This document shows, one piece after another, positions 42,170 to 53,556 of a stretch of 64,000 nucleotides of DNA. Position 1 is the stretch's first letter; each line of letters opens with the position of its first letter. The position numbers and the translations under genes were made by a program. The notes below the pieces were generated by a model. That model was not told where the DNA came from. It saw only the letters and a program-made list of their open reading frames with translations, and made no database searches. Source of the stretch: Diphasiastrum complanatum (Eukaryota; Streptophyta; Lycopodiopsida; Lycopodiales; Lycopodiaceae); assembly GCA_029204225.1 (NCBI GenBank), contig CM055112.1:23006578-23070577 (forward strand), in the 5' to 3' direction.

Positions 42170-44793
42170 GGACCCATGGCCTGAAGTAGTGTCGGTCCCT
42201 CGGCACCCGTAACTGTTGCGGACTCGTTATGTAAGCCCTGAAGGTCGCAGGGTCTCTCTCAAATAACTGCTGGCGCCACTCCAGTTGTGGTTGGAGGGCG
42301 GGTAAGGCTTGCAGTTCTTTTCCCTTGATGGTCTGAGCTGAGAATGATAACTGCCAGCCGCCTCTTGATGACTCGTGGGGATATTTGGATAAAAATTCAT
42401 TGATGTTCTCCTCCACGGATTTCGGTCTTCGGAAGGCCGACTGGCAGATATCGTTCGTGACCCTCTGGATGATGTTGCTGGGCCCTAGCTGGTGGTTGCG
42501 CCTTGGCTCTGGTCACGCGTCTCGGTGGCCGCATCTGTCTGCCCTTGGTCCTGGCCTTCGGACCCTTGATCTGGTTGAAATCCCCCTCCTGCCTGCTGGC
42601 TCTGATCTTGGCTGGTACTAGCCTGTGCAGCGTCAAAATTAGGTGGCGGTGGAATTACCACGGGGGAGGGCTGGGCCTTCGTTTCCATGTATTTCTGGCA
42701 TGCCTGGAGGGCTTGTTTGGCCTGGGCGAGCTCTTGCGTTGCACTTGTCCGATACTTATTGAACTCCGCCTGGTAGTTGTTCAGGGTTTGGCTATAAATT
42801 TGCACCTGACGCTGTAGAAGATTCATCTCTGATTGGGAAAGCGGTATTGTATTCGGTGCAGATTGAGCTAACCAGACGAGCTTCTCATCTTGTAAGACTT
42901 TAACCTCCGTCCCCAGGCGCGTGTTCTCTGCTTCCAAAAGTGTAAGTTGCGCTTGGATGGGGGCAAGCCGTTGGGATGCTTCAGTTTGAAGCTCCCGCAC
43001 CTTTGTGGAGGCCTCCGTTAGCGCTTTGGAGAGGCTTTGAATATATTTGTTTAGGCCCTCCTCCTTCTGTTGCAACTTGGCAATCTCCTGGTGCCCTGCT
43101 TGTTCGTGTTGCTGAGCCAGAATCAGCTCTTGCTGCAGCTTGGTGAGGTCTGCTCGCAGCTGTGTATTACTTGTTGCCAACTGTAGTACCCTGCTTTCTA
43201 GAATAGCTTTGGCTGCTATCGCATCCAGGATGTATTTTCCTAGGGTTTGGTACGCCGTCGTTAGATCCGTGGGAGCAGCTGGTACACTGGCACTGGCAGG
43301 GGCTTGTGTTGTATCGGCCCCGACGACTTGTAGAAATCCGTCGTCATTGTCTTCGATCAGGTTTTCATTTATCCTGATGCCATCTGGGGTGGTAGGGTCA
43401 GCCCGATCTGGTGATGCTACAAAAACTGTTTGTACAAATGCGTCATCAAGTAGCGGTTGGCTGCCCTCGGCAACCTTTGGCGAAGCGGGTGGGATGTGAG
43501 AAACAACTGTGGAAACAGGGGCGAGGACGGTTTTCCGAACGAGAGGATGGGAGGAACAGTGGGGAACTGAAGGGTGGTGTGGAGTATGGAAGAAGGTGAG
43601 GATGAAGCAAAAAGTGTCTGGCGTGGGGGTGAAAAATTGATAACTTGCATCCATGCCAGAGTGTCGGGGGACAGTTGCGAATCAGAAGGGTTGAATGTGA
43701 TAGGAGCAACGGTGGTGGCAGGAGTAATGGAGGATGCGATGGTGATGGATGGAGCAGCGGACACTGGAAGAGAAGTAGGAGTGGTATCAACAGAAGAAAT
43801 GGGGATGGAGACAGAAACAGATGTGGATGGAATAAGAAGAGAGGTAGCGACAACAAAAATTGGAGTGGGGGGTTGCACGGAAGATGAAGTGGCGGTGGTT
43901 GATGGAGTAGTTAGTGCGGCAGTGGAGACACGTCATCGGGTAACCGGTGGAGATGTGGATGTAGAGGCAGCGCCACACATTCGTTTGCTGGTCGTTGTGT
44001 TAATGATTGCAGGTTGGGATGAGGTAGATGCTTGAGATGGTGGGTAAAGGTTAGTATGTGGCACAAGAATAGACAAGAGGGCTGAGTGTTGGAAACCGCG
44101 CACTTTCGCCTCGAGAAGTGCGCAGACAAAGTTACACAACAGGGGGCCTGCTGCGATTCGCTCACGATTGTTGGGTTTGATGGAGTTTGTTAGTTCTCGG
44201 ATAAGGAAGCTATGCTAGTCGTATGGCATAATGGAGGGGTTAGGAAATTCCAGAAAAGATTCCACTATCTGACTCAGCAGCGTAGACTGGATTTTGTCCT
44301 TGCGAAATGTTGAAATAACCAGAAAGTTATTCAACAAATGTGTAGCTGCCTGAATGATGGGTTCCGTGATAGCTTCTATCAGGTAACCATTGTTAGTCTG
44401 GATGGGGATTTCTGGTGTGGTTTGGGTGACGAATGGTTTGATCAGAGCTTTGGGGTGGCGATGGGAGATGGGTTGACGATCACCGGACATAATGCCAACG
44501 GTGATTATCGAGTCGGCGTTAATCCTGACCTTGTACCTTGTACCTTGGTACAGGAAGTGGAAACGAGCCTTGTTCTCGTCCCATGTGGCATAAGCGTGAA
44601 GGGCGAGGCCCATGTTAATCTCAGAATGGAAGAGCGCCGAGTAAAAACCCATTGCTTCAAGGAGGGGCCCGACTGTCTGCAGCCATGGTTGGATCAAAGT
44701 GTCAGAGGGTAGAGGCCAAATCTGCGTGGCCTCAGAGATGTCACGCTGGATCACCTGATTGGCGCCAGAGTCCTCAGAGGATGAGGAGGCCAT
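42170..44793 (-). pseudogene. G1 third ORF: globular N-domain, Ser/Pro linker, coiled coil, Gln-rich tail
   Basis: A single long reading frame starts at ATG 44793 and is broken by TAG at 44215-44217, a TGA near 43930 and a frameshift near 43480. It then runs open to 42485, with likely continuation in a third frame to about 42200. Residues 1-270 are globular; a piece like ARFHFLYQGTRYKVRINAD vaguely recalls the Athila ORF/plant-mobile-domain proteins. About 150 residues rich in Ser, Thr and Pro follow, then about 220 residues of heptad-rich coiled coil (QLRADLTKLQQELILAQQ and similar). The end is a Gln/Asp/Ser-rich tail. No signal peptide or membrane span is seen, so it is not a classical envelope. 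It occupies the env-like position. Confidence 0.75.
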
Positions 44794-45855
44794 GTTAGCA
44801 ATGATGATTAGTGGTCAAAAAAGTCAAAAAAGTAGAAAAATGGTGGAAAATGGAAGGAAATAGTAGAAAACTGAGAATAATGAGTGTTGGACAACATTGA
44901 TTGTAGTTCAGAGCATAGATCGATGTTTGATATGAGCAAATGACAGCTGGTATAAAGTTTGGTTGAAAACAGAAAACTTGGTATTTTCAGGAAATTTTGG
45001 CAGAGCTTCGCTAGCAAAGGTGACAAATGACTCGAAGTCAGCCCTTATATAGCGGAATTTAGAGTGCGTATTAGGTGAAATTTAGTTTCCCTTGCTCAGT
45101 TCCACCCAAATTTTGGCAGACACCTTCTTCACAAAATTCTAAGACCTCAGGGAAGTCTGCGAGAGTTCAGAAGGTGATTTGACTGCTATGCGAAGGTTCT
45201 GCGAGGGTTCAGGCTGTCTACGAGGGTTCAACTCTCCTGTGATTGGATTTTCAAGATCAGACCATGTAGACAGGCTAATTTCACTGCTCTGATTCCATTT
45301 AGGCACTTGCGAGAGTTGGTAAGTTGATCTTGATGCTCTGCGAGGGTTCTGAAAATTCTGCTTCTGGAAACTCTCGCATACACTAAAAAATGATGATTCC
45401 TCCATCAGGAACTCTCGTAGAGATTTTCATGGATCTATCTAGGTCAGATCTGGTGACTGTCCAATTTTCAAGAGCTATCTCCCAGGAGATCTCAAAAAAT
45501 CATGAAAAAAGTGCTCATTCAGAGTGTTTTTTGACGAGATCTCGAGATTTTCTGATTTTTAACTTTTGTAAACTGGTAATCAGCTTCATCCAAGCTTGAT
45601 CTGACTGTTGGTAGTGCTCTGGAAGTTCTGATGGATTCTTGGTAGTAGATCCCTCAATCAATCTGATGATCTGCTTCCTTTTTGACCCTAGTAGGATCTG
45701 GATCCTCCTTGGATTCTGATGGATTTTCCCGATCCTGCAAGATCTGGCTGAATCTTGATGGATTTAGCTTGATTTGGCTTGATCTCCTTAGATCTAGTGG
45801 TAATGGCTGAGCAGATTAGCTTTTTGTAACGTGCCACTCCCAATCTGGATCTGTC
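44794..45855 (-). other. G1 spacer between pol and the third ORF
   Basis: About 1.06 kb without an ORF. 45156-45420 contains about eight copies of a CTGCGAGRGTTC-like motif in both orientations, the same motif as in the leader (51817-52558). 45430-45830 is rich in GATCTGAT-type words. It may act as leader or promoter for the third ORF. Confidence 0.7.
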
Positions 45856-47430
45856 TTACTGTGGTGGCCAGTACTTGTGCAACTGGCTACCATTGATGGG
45901 TGTGTCGAAAGGCGTTCCATCAAGCTGTTCTAAGTTCACGGCCCCATGATTAAGAATTTCCTTGATCCTATAAGGACCTTCGCCCGTGAATTTTAACTTC
46001 CCCTTGATCGCTTTGGTTTTATACATCAGGACCAGATCTCGTGAATGAAGATCCTTCTTTTGTAATCTACGATCATGACAAGCCTTGCGTCTTTCCTTTT
46101 CAGCTGCCAATGCATGCACAGCTAGTAAGCGTGTTTCACAGAGTTTATGCAGAGCTTCGTGGCGTAGCTGTAGAGATTTGGACTCATTAAGACATTGCGC
46201 GGTGACAATCCTTAATGAAGGAACTAAAAACTCTACTAGCATCACAACATCCTGACCATATACCAATTGGAAGGGTGTTTGATCAGTGCTCCCCTTATAT
46301 GCTGTCCTGAATGCCCATAGTGCAGCATGCAACTTGTGTTCCCAATCGGATCTGCTAGTTTCAACTGTTTTCGTGAGCATGCTACACAGGATCTTATTGG
46401 ATAATTCTGCTTGCCCATTACCACGAGGATAATAAGGCGTGCTGGTTCTATGGATCACGAAGAACTCCTCCAACATGACCTTGATGGTCTCGTTGATGAA
46501 ATGGCTTTCGCGATCAATGACTAGTTCCACCGGACACCCGAAGCTCACAATGATATTTTCATAAAGGAACTTGGCAGTGGTCCTAGCGTCAGCTACTCGT
46601 ACTGCCTTGGCTTCGACCCATTTGGTGAGGTAGTCTGTGACTACGATTATGTATCGAGCCTGAGAACTCCTTGCTGCAGGGTGAATTGGACCAATATAAT
46701 CCAGTTCCCATTTTTCGAACGGTGCTTGGGCTAAGACTGGGTGCAGTAGATCATAGTTCAATCTCGTTGGTCTCCTTGCCCTTTGGCACACATCGCACTT
46801 TTTTAAGTATTCCTCCGTGTCTTTATGAATCGTTGGCCACCAACATCCTGATTGCAGGATCTTGCGAACTGTAATGTCAAATGCAAAATGACCTCCACCC
46901 ATGCCTTCATGTGAAAGCGAAATGATCTGGGTGGTCTCATGAGGAAGAATACACCGCCGAAGAATTCCATCTAGACCTCTTTGGTACAACTGGCCGACAA
47001 TCAACTGATAAGGTCTAGCTTTCAAGATCAATTTCTGTTGTTCTGCCTTTGGTAGTGATTTGTCTGGTTGGCCCCGCATTAGATATTCAACAATGTCGAC
47101 AGCTGATTCTGGTACTGTATCCACGTAAAATAAGGCAGCATTTGCCAGTTCATCGTCGGGTTGGGTTGCAATCTCCTTTCCCTTGATTTGTGACACATGA
47201 TTTGCCATGTAGTGTTGTTTTCCCTTGCGAACTACTATCCGAAAATTAAATTCCAACAACAACAGGAGCCATCTGGTGATTCTCAAAATGTTGCAAGTTT
47301 TATTAACGAGATATAGCAAGGGTTGATGGTCCGTATAAAAAACAAAATGTGTGGCCATCAAGTAGTGTCGAAACTTCTTGACCGCATAGATCATTGCCAA
47401 TGCTTCTCGCTCTGTGGTTGAATAATTCAT
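45856..47430 (-). pseudogene. pol: G1 RNase H end and integrase
   Basis: A 524-codon open segment. It enters in RNase H (TTEREALAMIYAVKKFRHYL, then FYTDHQPLLYL). A linker with VVRKGKQHYMANHVS follows, then the integrase HHCC zinc finger (HEGMGGGHFAFD...CDVCQRA). The core has D in LDYIGPIHP, D in VIDRESHF and E in NGQAELSNK, giving the DDE triad. The C-terminal part includes DLVLMYK and KLKFTGEGPYRIKEI, and ends with LHKYWPPQ. The integrase itself looks intact. The upstream pol is in other frames, so this is a segment of a broken polyprotein rather than a gene with its own start. Confidence 0.9.
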
Positions 47431-48169
47431 TTCGGTATCACTGAGCTGTCGGCTTGCAAATGGATTGGAAAATCCTTTTTGTGTTCACCTGGCTGGGTTA
47501 AGACTGCTCCAACTGCATACTTCGATGCGTCCGTATGCACGTGGAACTCAATGGACCAATTGGGTGGTCGTAGGATTGGTGCTGAGACCAATGCATCCTT
47601 AATCTTCTAGAAAGTCTTTAGAGTTTTCTCATTCTAATGTGGATCCGTTGTGAGCTTGTAAATTGGTCTGGCTAACTCCGCAAAATCAAGAATGAAGATC
47701 TTGTAATAGTTAGTAGTCCGAATGGCATCACTTTATAGCCATAAGTTCCCCATTCCGTGGCGAATGCTGTCTTGTGCTGGTCCTGGGGGACTATTTTCAC
47801 CTGGTTGTAGCTGCTGAAGCCATCCAGAAAACTGTAGGCTTCGTCGCCAGCTACTCTATCAAGGACACTTTTCGTAAATGGTAAAGGAAAATGGTCCTTC
47901 TTGGTGACTGCATTAAGCGTTTAAAGATTCACACAGATACGCATTTTGCCATTCTTCTTGGGTATTATAACTATCGGCGATACTTATTCCGTGTGCTCGA
48001 TTTCGTAAATGAAATCTGCATCCATAAGTTTTCGCAACTCTTGCTTGATCAGTTCTATATAATTTGGGTTGCAACGGTAGTAACGGCTTACCTTGGGAAC
48101 TGCTCCGTCCACCAAAGGTATGGTGTGTTGGACTACTGTTGGCAGAATGCCCTTTAGATCACCATAGCT
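47431..48169 (-). pseudogene. pol: G1 reverse transcriptase with catalytic segment deleted
   Basis: The RT N-terminal half is readable with stops: HTIPLVDGAVP, then EWVSPIVIIPKKNGKMRICV with a Trp-to-stop change, and YKVMPFGL. Directly after FGL the sequence jumps to a segment equivalent to YYKIFILDFAELARP, which in the G2 fragment (19010-19525) lies more than 100 codons further on. The YLDD active site is therefore deleted. TGA/TAA codons interrupt several places. This RT cannot be active. Confidence 0.85.
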
Positions 48170-48823
48170 CTAGGCAAAACAGTCTTTATATTCCACCAAC
48201 AAGGATCGTAGTCTCTTGAACTGCGTGGGTGTCAACTGCTCTCCCACATGCACTATCCTTTCTTCTTCTCCTGGTTCCGCAAGGTTCATCGGTTGTGTTC
48301 GCGCAGGTTCCTCGAAGACTTGTTCCGCTGGTGCCTGACTTTGATCAGGTTCTCGTTGGGCTTGCGGCATCATGATTACCACGTCGTCCAATGTATAATT
48401 CTTGGAAGTATCAGGCATCTCATGAACTGGAGCTCGTTGAGATTCCTCTTTCAGCATATTGATCTTGGCCCGACTGGTCATTTTTTTATTTTCTGTCACC
48501 TGTGTAGAAGATGACGCTGTATCTGAGTCCAACTTGATTGACTTCAAGGAATCCAACACCTTCTTCTTGCCCTTTTTTGTTATTTTGATGGGTTCATCCT
48601 TGTTGTCCTTCTTTGGGACTGCTGTGACATTCGCCTCATGGTTGCGAATATCAACGTCTACTGTAGCTATTGCCTCTTCGGGTAGGTCACTCCATCGGAT
48701 CACCTGGTTGTAGCATTGCTTCAACTGATTCTTCTTATTCGCAGGTGCCTTGGGTGGTTCGATCCTTGAGTACCTTCTTGGTTCCGTAACGATCTGGGTC
48801 CATGTGGTGTAGGACTTGTTCAT
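48170..48823 (-). pseudogene. pol: G1 protease-RT linker
   Basis: A 217-codon open segment of hydrophilic, Lys/Glu-rich linker ending in LTPTQFKRLRSLLVEYKDCFA, the usual lead-in to Gypsy RT (the segment before the AWSYxDMPG motif). It is in a different frame from both the protease (49811 frame) and the integrase segment, showing shifts at about 48.8 kb and 48.1 kb. Confidence 0.8.
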
Positions 48824-49811
48824 CAGTCAGCTCAATCTCCTTATTATAAGTTAGAGCATGTTGCCAAGGGACTAGATCATCGTCCACTGGGTTCTCAATC
48901 GACTCCGCTGACAGCCATGCTACGTTTATCATATTCACTCTAAATGTGATTGGTGTGTCCAGAATGTAACATTTGGGTGAAGATGTACTCGATTCTGGAT
49001 CTGATTCATATTGACATCCCTGGCAGTCAATAGTTGCTAATGCATCCGTCCATCTCATGACATCCGTCTCTGAATGATAGTGACCTCCCTTGGCTGGCCT
49101 TGGGCGGTCAATTGTATGATCTATCGTGGATGATCCGTCATCAGCTTTGGGTGCAATAGGTTTTACCGCCCATGTGGTTGGATCTACCTTTATAGCCTGT
49201 TCTCTGTTTTCGAAGGTGAGTTTCCCTGTACCCAAGTTGTGTACTACTTGCGCAGCCCTTAACCATGGTCTTCCCAATAAAATACGGTATGCAGATGGAG
49301 ATTCAAGTATATCCATGACCACAAAAGTAATCACATACTGCATGCCTGCTATCTTTACGAGAATATCAGCAACTACACCTTTTGGTTTCACACATGATTG
49401 ATCTGCTAGCTTGATGGCGAATCTGGCTGGCTTCAATCCTTGTAATCCCCATTTTTCGTACAAAGTAGTGGAGATCAGATTGACACCCGATCCCCCATCT
49501 ACCACCGTCGCCTCGTCCTCATATCTCTTGTGTTTGATTGGCAAAGTGATGTTGTGTTCCTCACTTTCCCATGCTGCTCCGATGTGGAGGACGTTACTTG
49601 TTTCATCATAGCCCGCACGATAGATGGGCTCAGGCGCTACTGGCTCCTCATCCGCTTTGGCCCATTCAGCTAAAAGGCTTTTCGCTTGTGGTGCAATCCG
49701 CAGTAGTTCTCCGAGGGATAAACTAACGTGGCTTGACAACAAGAGTGTGAGCTTTTTAGTGCGTGGTTCCTCAGGCTCCACCATGTGAAAAGGTGGCTCA
49801 TGTTGGTGCAA
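48735..49811 (-). pseudogene. pol: G1 aspartic protease region
   Basis: A 358-codon open segment. The retropepsin-like core has the catalytic motif VVDGGSGVNLIS and the C-terminal flap/helix motif YRILLGRPWLRAAQVV, as in plant Gypsy proteases of the DGGSG type. It lies in the same frame as the Gag zinc knuckles, consistent with a Gag-Pol fusion. A TAG codon near 49863 separates it from them. About 150 residues of acidic linker follow the core. Confidence 0.87.
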
Positions 49812-50039
49812 CCGAAGTGGTGAGCCCGTTTGCGGTTCCCGTTCGACTCCGACTGGAGGTTATGTGGGATTGTTTCGTTCTTGCTCTTTTTTCTCTTGTG
49901 CTTTTTGTACCCAGTGTCTTATTTTCTGATACTGTCTTCTCTCTTCCCTCACATTTGGATATGGCGCTGAAGTTGAGGGTTGGTCGTCAGTGACCGATGG
50001 TGGTGGTGAGGGAGCCACTTCCTTCCTCTTCTGTGTTCG

Positions 50040-51600
50040 CGTAACAGCTAACACAGGAGCGTGGTCATGTCGACCTTTTGATGGCATCCCCGCTGGAACT
50101 GCTGATTGCTGTATGGCAATGAGGTTAAGAGGTGCACTGGTTCCAGGTTTAAATGGACAATTCTTGAAACAGTGTCCATAACCGCAATCCCGACATGAGG
50201 TTGTATATTGTCCTTTGTAGGGACATTCTGCAATTCTGTGTCATTTTGCAATTCTGTGTCCCTCGCCACACCCGTAGCAGCCGTAATTTTTTTCACCTTG
50301 ACGTTGAGTTTGAGCTGCATAGGCCGAAACATATTCATTTATGGCAGGATCCATATATGGTTCATCTGGTCTGTATCACTGTTGCTGCTCAGGTTGAGGT
50401 GACATTTGCATTTCTTGATCTGCTGCTGTCAGGTTTACATGGGCCACTTGTTGATTGGCTGGCCCTGGTGGAGCAGGTAAGGCCATGCGTTGTGGTTGAT
50501 TGGGTGCACCGTACCTTGGTGCCGCGTTAGGTGCCCCTTGATGATAAGGATAAGAAGTCTGATAAGGACTTCTCTTCTGTTGAATAACCCTGGGGTTAAA
50601 CGGACAAAATGCCGTATCGTGCGATGTTGCATTGCACAGATGGCAAAATCTATGTGTTAGTCTCAGATTTTGCTTTAGGACTGGACACTCGTTCGCTGTA
50701 TGGTTTTGCGTGCATACTGAACACCATACATTTTCTCATCGAGGATACTGCAGCTGGGTTGGTTCCGGTTGATGTGGAGTTACTGCTACGGTTCCTTGTA
50801 AGGCCTTCAGTTTCGGGTCAAACTGCGCCGTAAGTTGCTCTATCTGCTGTTTGTGTAATTCATTTGCTACAACAACAGTTTTGTGGATAGAGCGGATGCG
50901 TTTGATGATGATGATGCGATCGAGGGAGTAGGAGTGTGGGTGGAAGGATATTCGTTGTCAGATCCCTCATCCTCTTCCCTGATGGCATCTTCCATAGCTT
51001 CTTGCATAGTAGCGTACTACTCCTGTCGTTTCAGTTCTCTTCTGATGCTTCGTGGTAATCCGGCCAGGAACTACACGATCACCGCATGATCGAGAGTCAG
51101 GGTTGCACTGCACTCGGATCGTAGATGTTTGACCCGTTCAATATAGTCCCGGACCCTTTCTCGTTTTCCCATCTTGACTTTGCTTAGCAAGAGAAACGGG
51201 TCTTCCAGGATCTTTCTTGGTTTAAAGCGCGTAATGAGAGCCACTTTAACCGCTTCCCAGGTGGATTTCTCTTCCTCTGACAGGTTGAAAAACCAATCTT
51301 GAGCCACTACAAGTAAGGACATAGGGAATAGCATCAGCTTCTCTGCAGGTGTCCGTTCGCAATAGATTTCACAGGCTTGCTCGTAGATCTGGAGGAATCG
51401 AATGAGATCTGATGATCCACATATTTTGGTATCTCCATCCGTGGTGCTCTCCGAACTGCATGCAAGGGTGCGACAGGTACGGGTTGGCCCATTGGATCCA
51501 TTGGTGCTGGTTCCGATTCAGCCTCTTGTTGCCCAGTTGCTAATCTGGGGAGGTGTGGTGCCTAATTTGCTATCCTTCGTGCTATTGATCGCCCCAATCT
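50040..51600 (-). pseudogene. gag: G1 Gag with four CCHC zinc knuckles
   Basis: The capsid-like retrotransposon Gag domain is at 51071-51334 and a little upstream (AQDWFFNLSEEEKSTW, then RERVRDYIERVKHL). After a frameshift, one frame carries four CCHC knuckles: 50685-50723 (C-x2-C-x3-H-x4-C), 50604-50645 (C-x2-C-x4-H-x4-C), 50223-50279 (third, interrupted) and 50157-50195 (C-x2-C-x3-H-x4-C). Pro/Gln-rich sequence lies between knuckles two and three. The third is split by an 18-bp tandem duplication that also creates a TGA. Gag binds and packages element RNA. Four knuckles exceed the one or two usual in plant Gypsy. Confidence 0.85.
50223..50279 (-). repeat. 18-bp tandem duplication inside the third zinc knuckle
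   Basis: The unit ATTTTGCAATTCTGTGTC/ATTCTGCAATTCTGTGTC is present twice in a row (about 50225-50260). On the minus strand it repeats HRIA with a TGA between, separating the His from the last Cys of the knuckle. Confidence 0.85.
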
Positions 51601-52909
51601 CAGATTTATTCGATGATCGGTTCCAAAGTGATTGGATCTTGCTTATACAATAGGATGCAATTTGGATCTTCAAGGATCTGATCGATCTGATCGGCCGGAA
51701 TGAATTTTAGGCCTTTTACGGTGGTTTTTTTTTTGATAACTTTTTACTCCTTGCACTGATTCACCTGAGATTTTGATAGTAGCTGGATCTGATGTAGATC
51801 TTTCCACTGCTCTGGTCTGCGAGGGTTATCTTGTGCGAGGGTTGGTTGTACGAGGGTTCTTTAGCTGTTTTTGCAGGTAAAAAACTTGATATCTTTCAGA
51901 TCTCTGGGAAGTAACTCTTGCAAGCTTCACAATAGCTGGATCTGGATCAGATCTCACTATAGAATTCTCTGCGAGAATTAACTCTCGCAAGAAGTGAGAA
52001 TTTCACTGTCTGCGAGGGTTCAAAATCACTTTTTGTGCTTGATCTTCACCAGATCTTCATACTAACTCTCGCAGGCTTCATCACTGATGTAATTTGACAT
52101 TTTAAATCGACTGAGAGGGTCTGCGAGAGTTCTTACTGGAAGGATTTGTTGGATCTTCACTCTTTAGTGATTTTTTAGCACTTAAATCCAATTTTTAGCT
52201 CATTGGAATCAAACTAACTCTCGCAAGCTCTTCTGTGTCCTAGTCTCACTGAGATGGAACTTCAGAATCCTCTGCGAGAGTTCTTGACTACTGGAACTGA
52301 AAATTTCACTGTCTGCGAGGGTTCACTAGTACTTTCTCGTCTTTTTTTCACTGAAAATTCTTGCACAAGCACTTAATCATCAAACTAACTCTCGCAAGCT
52401 TCTCTGTGTCCTGGTCTCACTGAGATGGAACTTCAGAGGGCTCTGCGAGAGTTCTTATGAAGATTTGAATTTTTTTTGGATTTTTTCAAGGGTTTTTTGA
52501 ATTTTTTTATGATTTTTCTCTGATTTTTACAATCTGCTTGGAACTAACTCTCGCAGGCTTCTATGCAGGTCTGGGACAATACCCTGGAGCTGCTGCCAGT
52601 CATGCAAGGGTTAATTCCCACTGATTCTAGAGATATAAAAAATCGGATGAGTTTTTTTTGGCTCTTTTCCCCTCCAAAATACAGATTGGTGTGTTTTTTT
52701 TGAGTTTTTTGGATGATTGGTTTGGGTTTCAAGCCCTTAGAGGTTGTTCAGGGCCTCCTCTACCCTCTCACATCTCCTCCGCTAGCTGTGAATACTCCAA
52801 ACACAAAAAAATACAGAAAACTAACTCTAACCTCCCAAAAATCTACTTAAACTACTCTAAAAAACAAGAAAATAGCTAAAATGCAACTAAACTAGTTAGT
52901 GGGAACCTA
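51601..52909 (-). other. G1 repeat-rich untranslated leader
   Basis: It lies between the primer site and gag. About 15 copies of CTGCGAGRGTTC or its reverse complement GAACTCTCGCAG lie between 51817 and 52558, often alternating in orientation. A larger unit of about 172 bp (52211-52382 and 52383-52555) repeats, with CTCACTGAGATGGAACTTCAG in both. The inverted copies could fold into stacked hairpins in the RNA. Confidence 0.8.
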
Positions 52910-52927
52910 TCCCCGGCAACGGCGCCA
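52910..52927 (-). other. Primer-binding site of G1
   Basis: The minus strand reads TGGCGCCGTTGCCGGGGA one base after the LTR end. This is the primer site well known from plant Athila/Tat-type Gypsy elements, attributed to tRNA-Asp. Confidence 0.9.
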
Positions 52928-52928
52928 C

Positions 52929-53556
52929 TGTGGGGTCGAAGATCTTTCGTAGTATAACCCTTCCGCCTGTCAACAAAGGTTAGATCACTGGATAGGTACC
53001 TAATTATGCATAGTTGTTTCTTTTAGTTAATTTCCTACTTTCTCCCTTAACTCTACTCACCACTATATTACTCCTCTTTAACTCTACTCCTCTACATTAA
53101 CATTCATCATAGTTTTGGTTGAAGAGAAGGAATGGAGAAGAAGAGATTGAGAAGGGAAGAGAAAGAGAGAGATAGAGAGTGAGGGTGGAGGTTAGCTCAA
53201 ATGCTTGCTAATGGGAAAACATTCACTATGACAAACAATAAACATGAAAATAGAAAGCAATGGAAAACACAATCAAGAGCAATAGCAAGTAGTGAATAGC
53301 AAATGAAGATGCTTCTCTTCCAAAAATGGTAGAGTAAGCATGGAAATAGTGTACAAATGGTGCCTTTTTAGAAAATGGGGAAGGCCTTTGCCCCTCAAAT
53401 CTTATTGGCTAATATTTACAATGATCCCATTCATCTTGGACCCAACTTGATCCAAGGGTCCACAAAAAGTACATTAGAAATCACAAGATTCATGTGAGTC
53501 CCAATTTGCACCCAATTCTAAAAAGTGATCTCTAAGTTTAAAAATGACATTGGGCC
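52929..53556 (-). repeat. 5' LTR of G1, truncated
   Basis: It matches 41352 onwards closely but stops after TGACATTGGGCC at 53556, about 190 bp short of the complete LTR. The missing part is the U3 start on the minus strand. The next bases (GATGAAGCTTCC) are unrelated to either LTR flank, so a deletion or rearrangement removed the element's original right end. Confidence 0.9.

Larger units (their letters stand above)
41352..53556 (-). mobile_element. Large Gypsy retrotransposon with a third ORF (G1)
   Basis: A 12.2-kb minus-strand element: 5' LTR (52929-53556, truncated), tRNA-Asp-type primer site, long repeat-rich leader, Gag with four zinc knuckles, protease, RT, RNase H, integrase, a second repeat-rich spacer, a third ORF with a coiled coil, and the 3' LTR (41352-42169). 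No chromodomain follows integrase. The primer site and the extra ORF after pol suggest the Tat/Athila side of plant Gypsy (from general knowledge). Gag, protease, RT and the third ORF all carry frameshifts or stops. It is inserted in Copia fragment C4. The truncated right end prevents a check of target duplication. Confidence 0.9.

Noticed and set aside
43140..44035. Plus-strand ORFs of 119-153 codons opposite the G1 third ORF
   Set aside because: They are antisense shadows of the long minus-strand coiled-coil ORF and have no motif or context of their own.
42170..44793. Retroviral-type envelope gene
   Set aside because: The third ORF of G1 is in the env-like place but shows no signal peptide, membrane span or fusion-type sequence.
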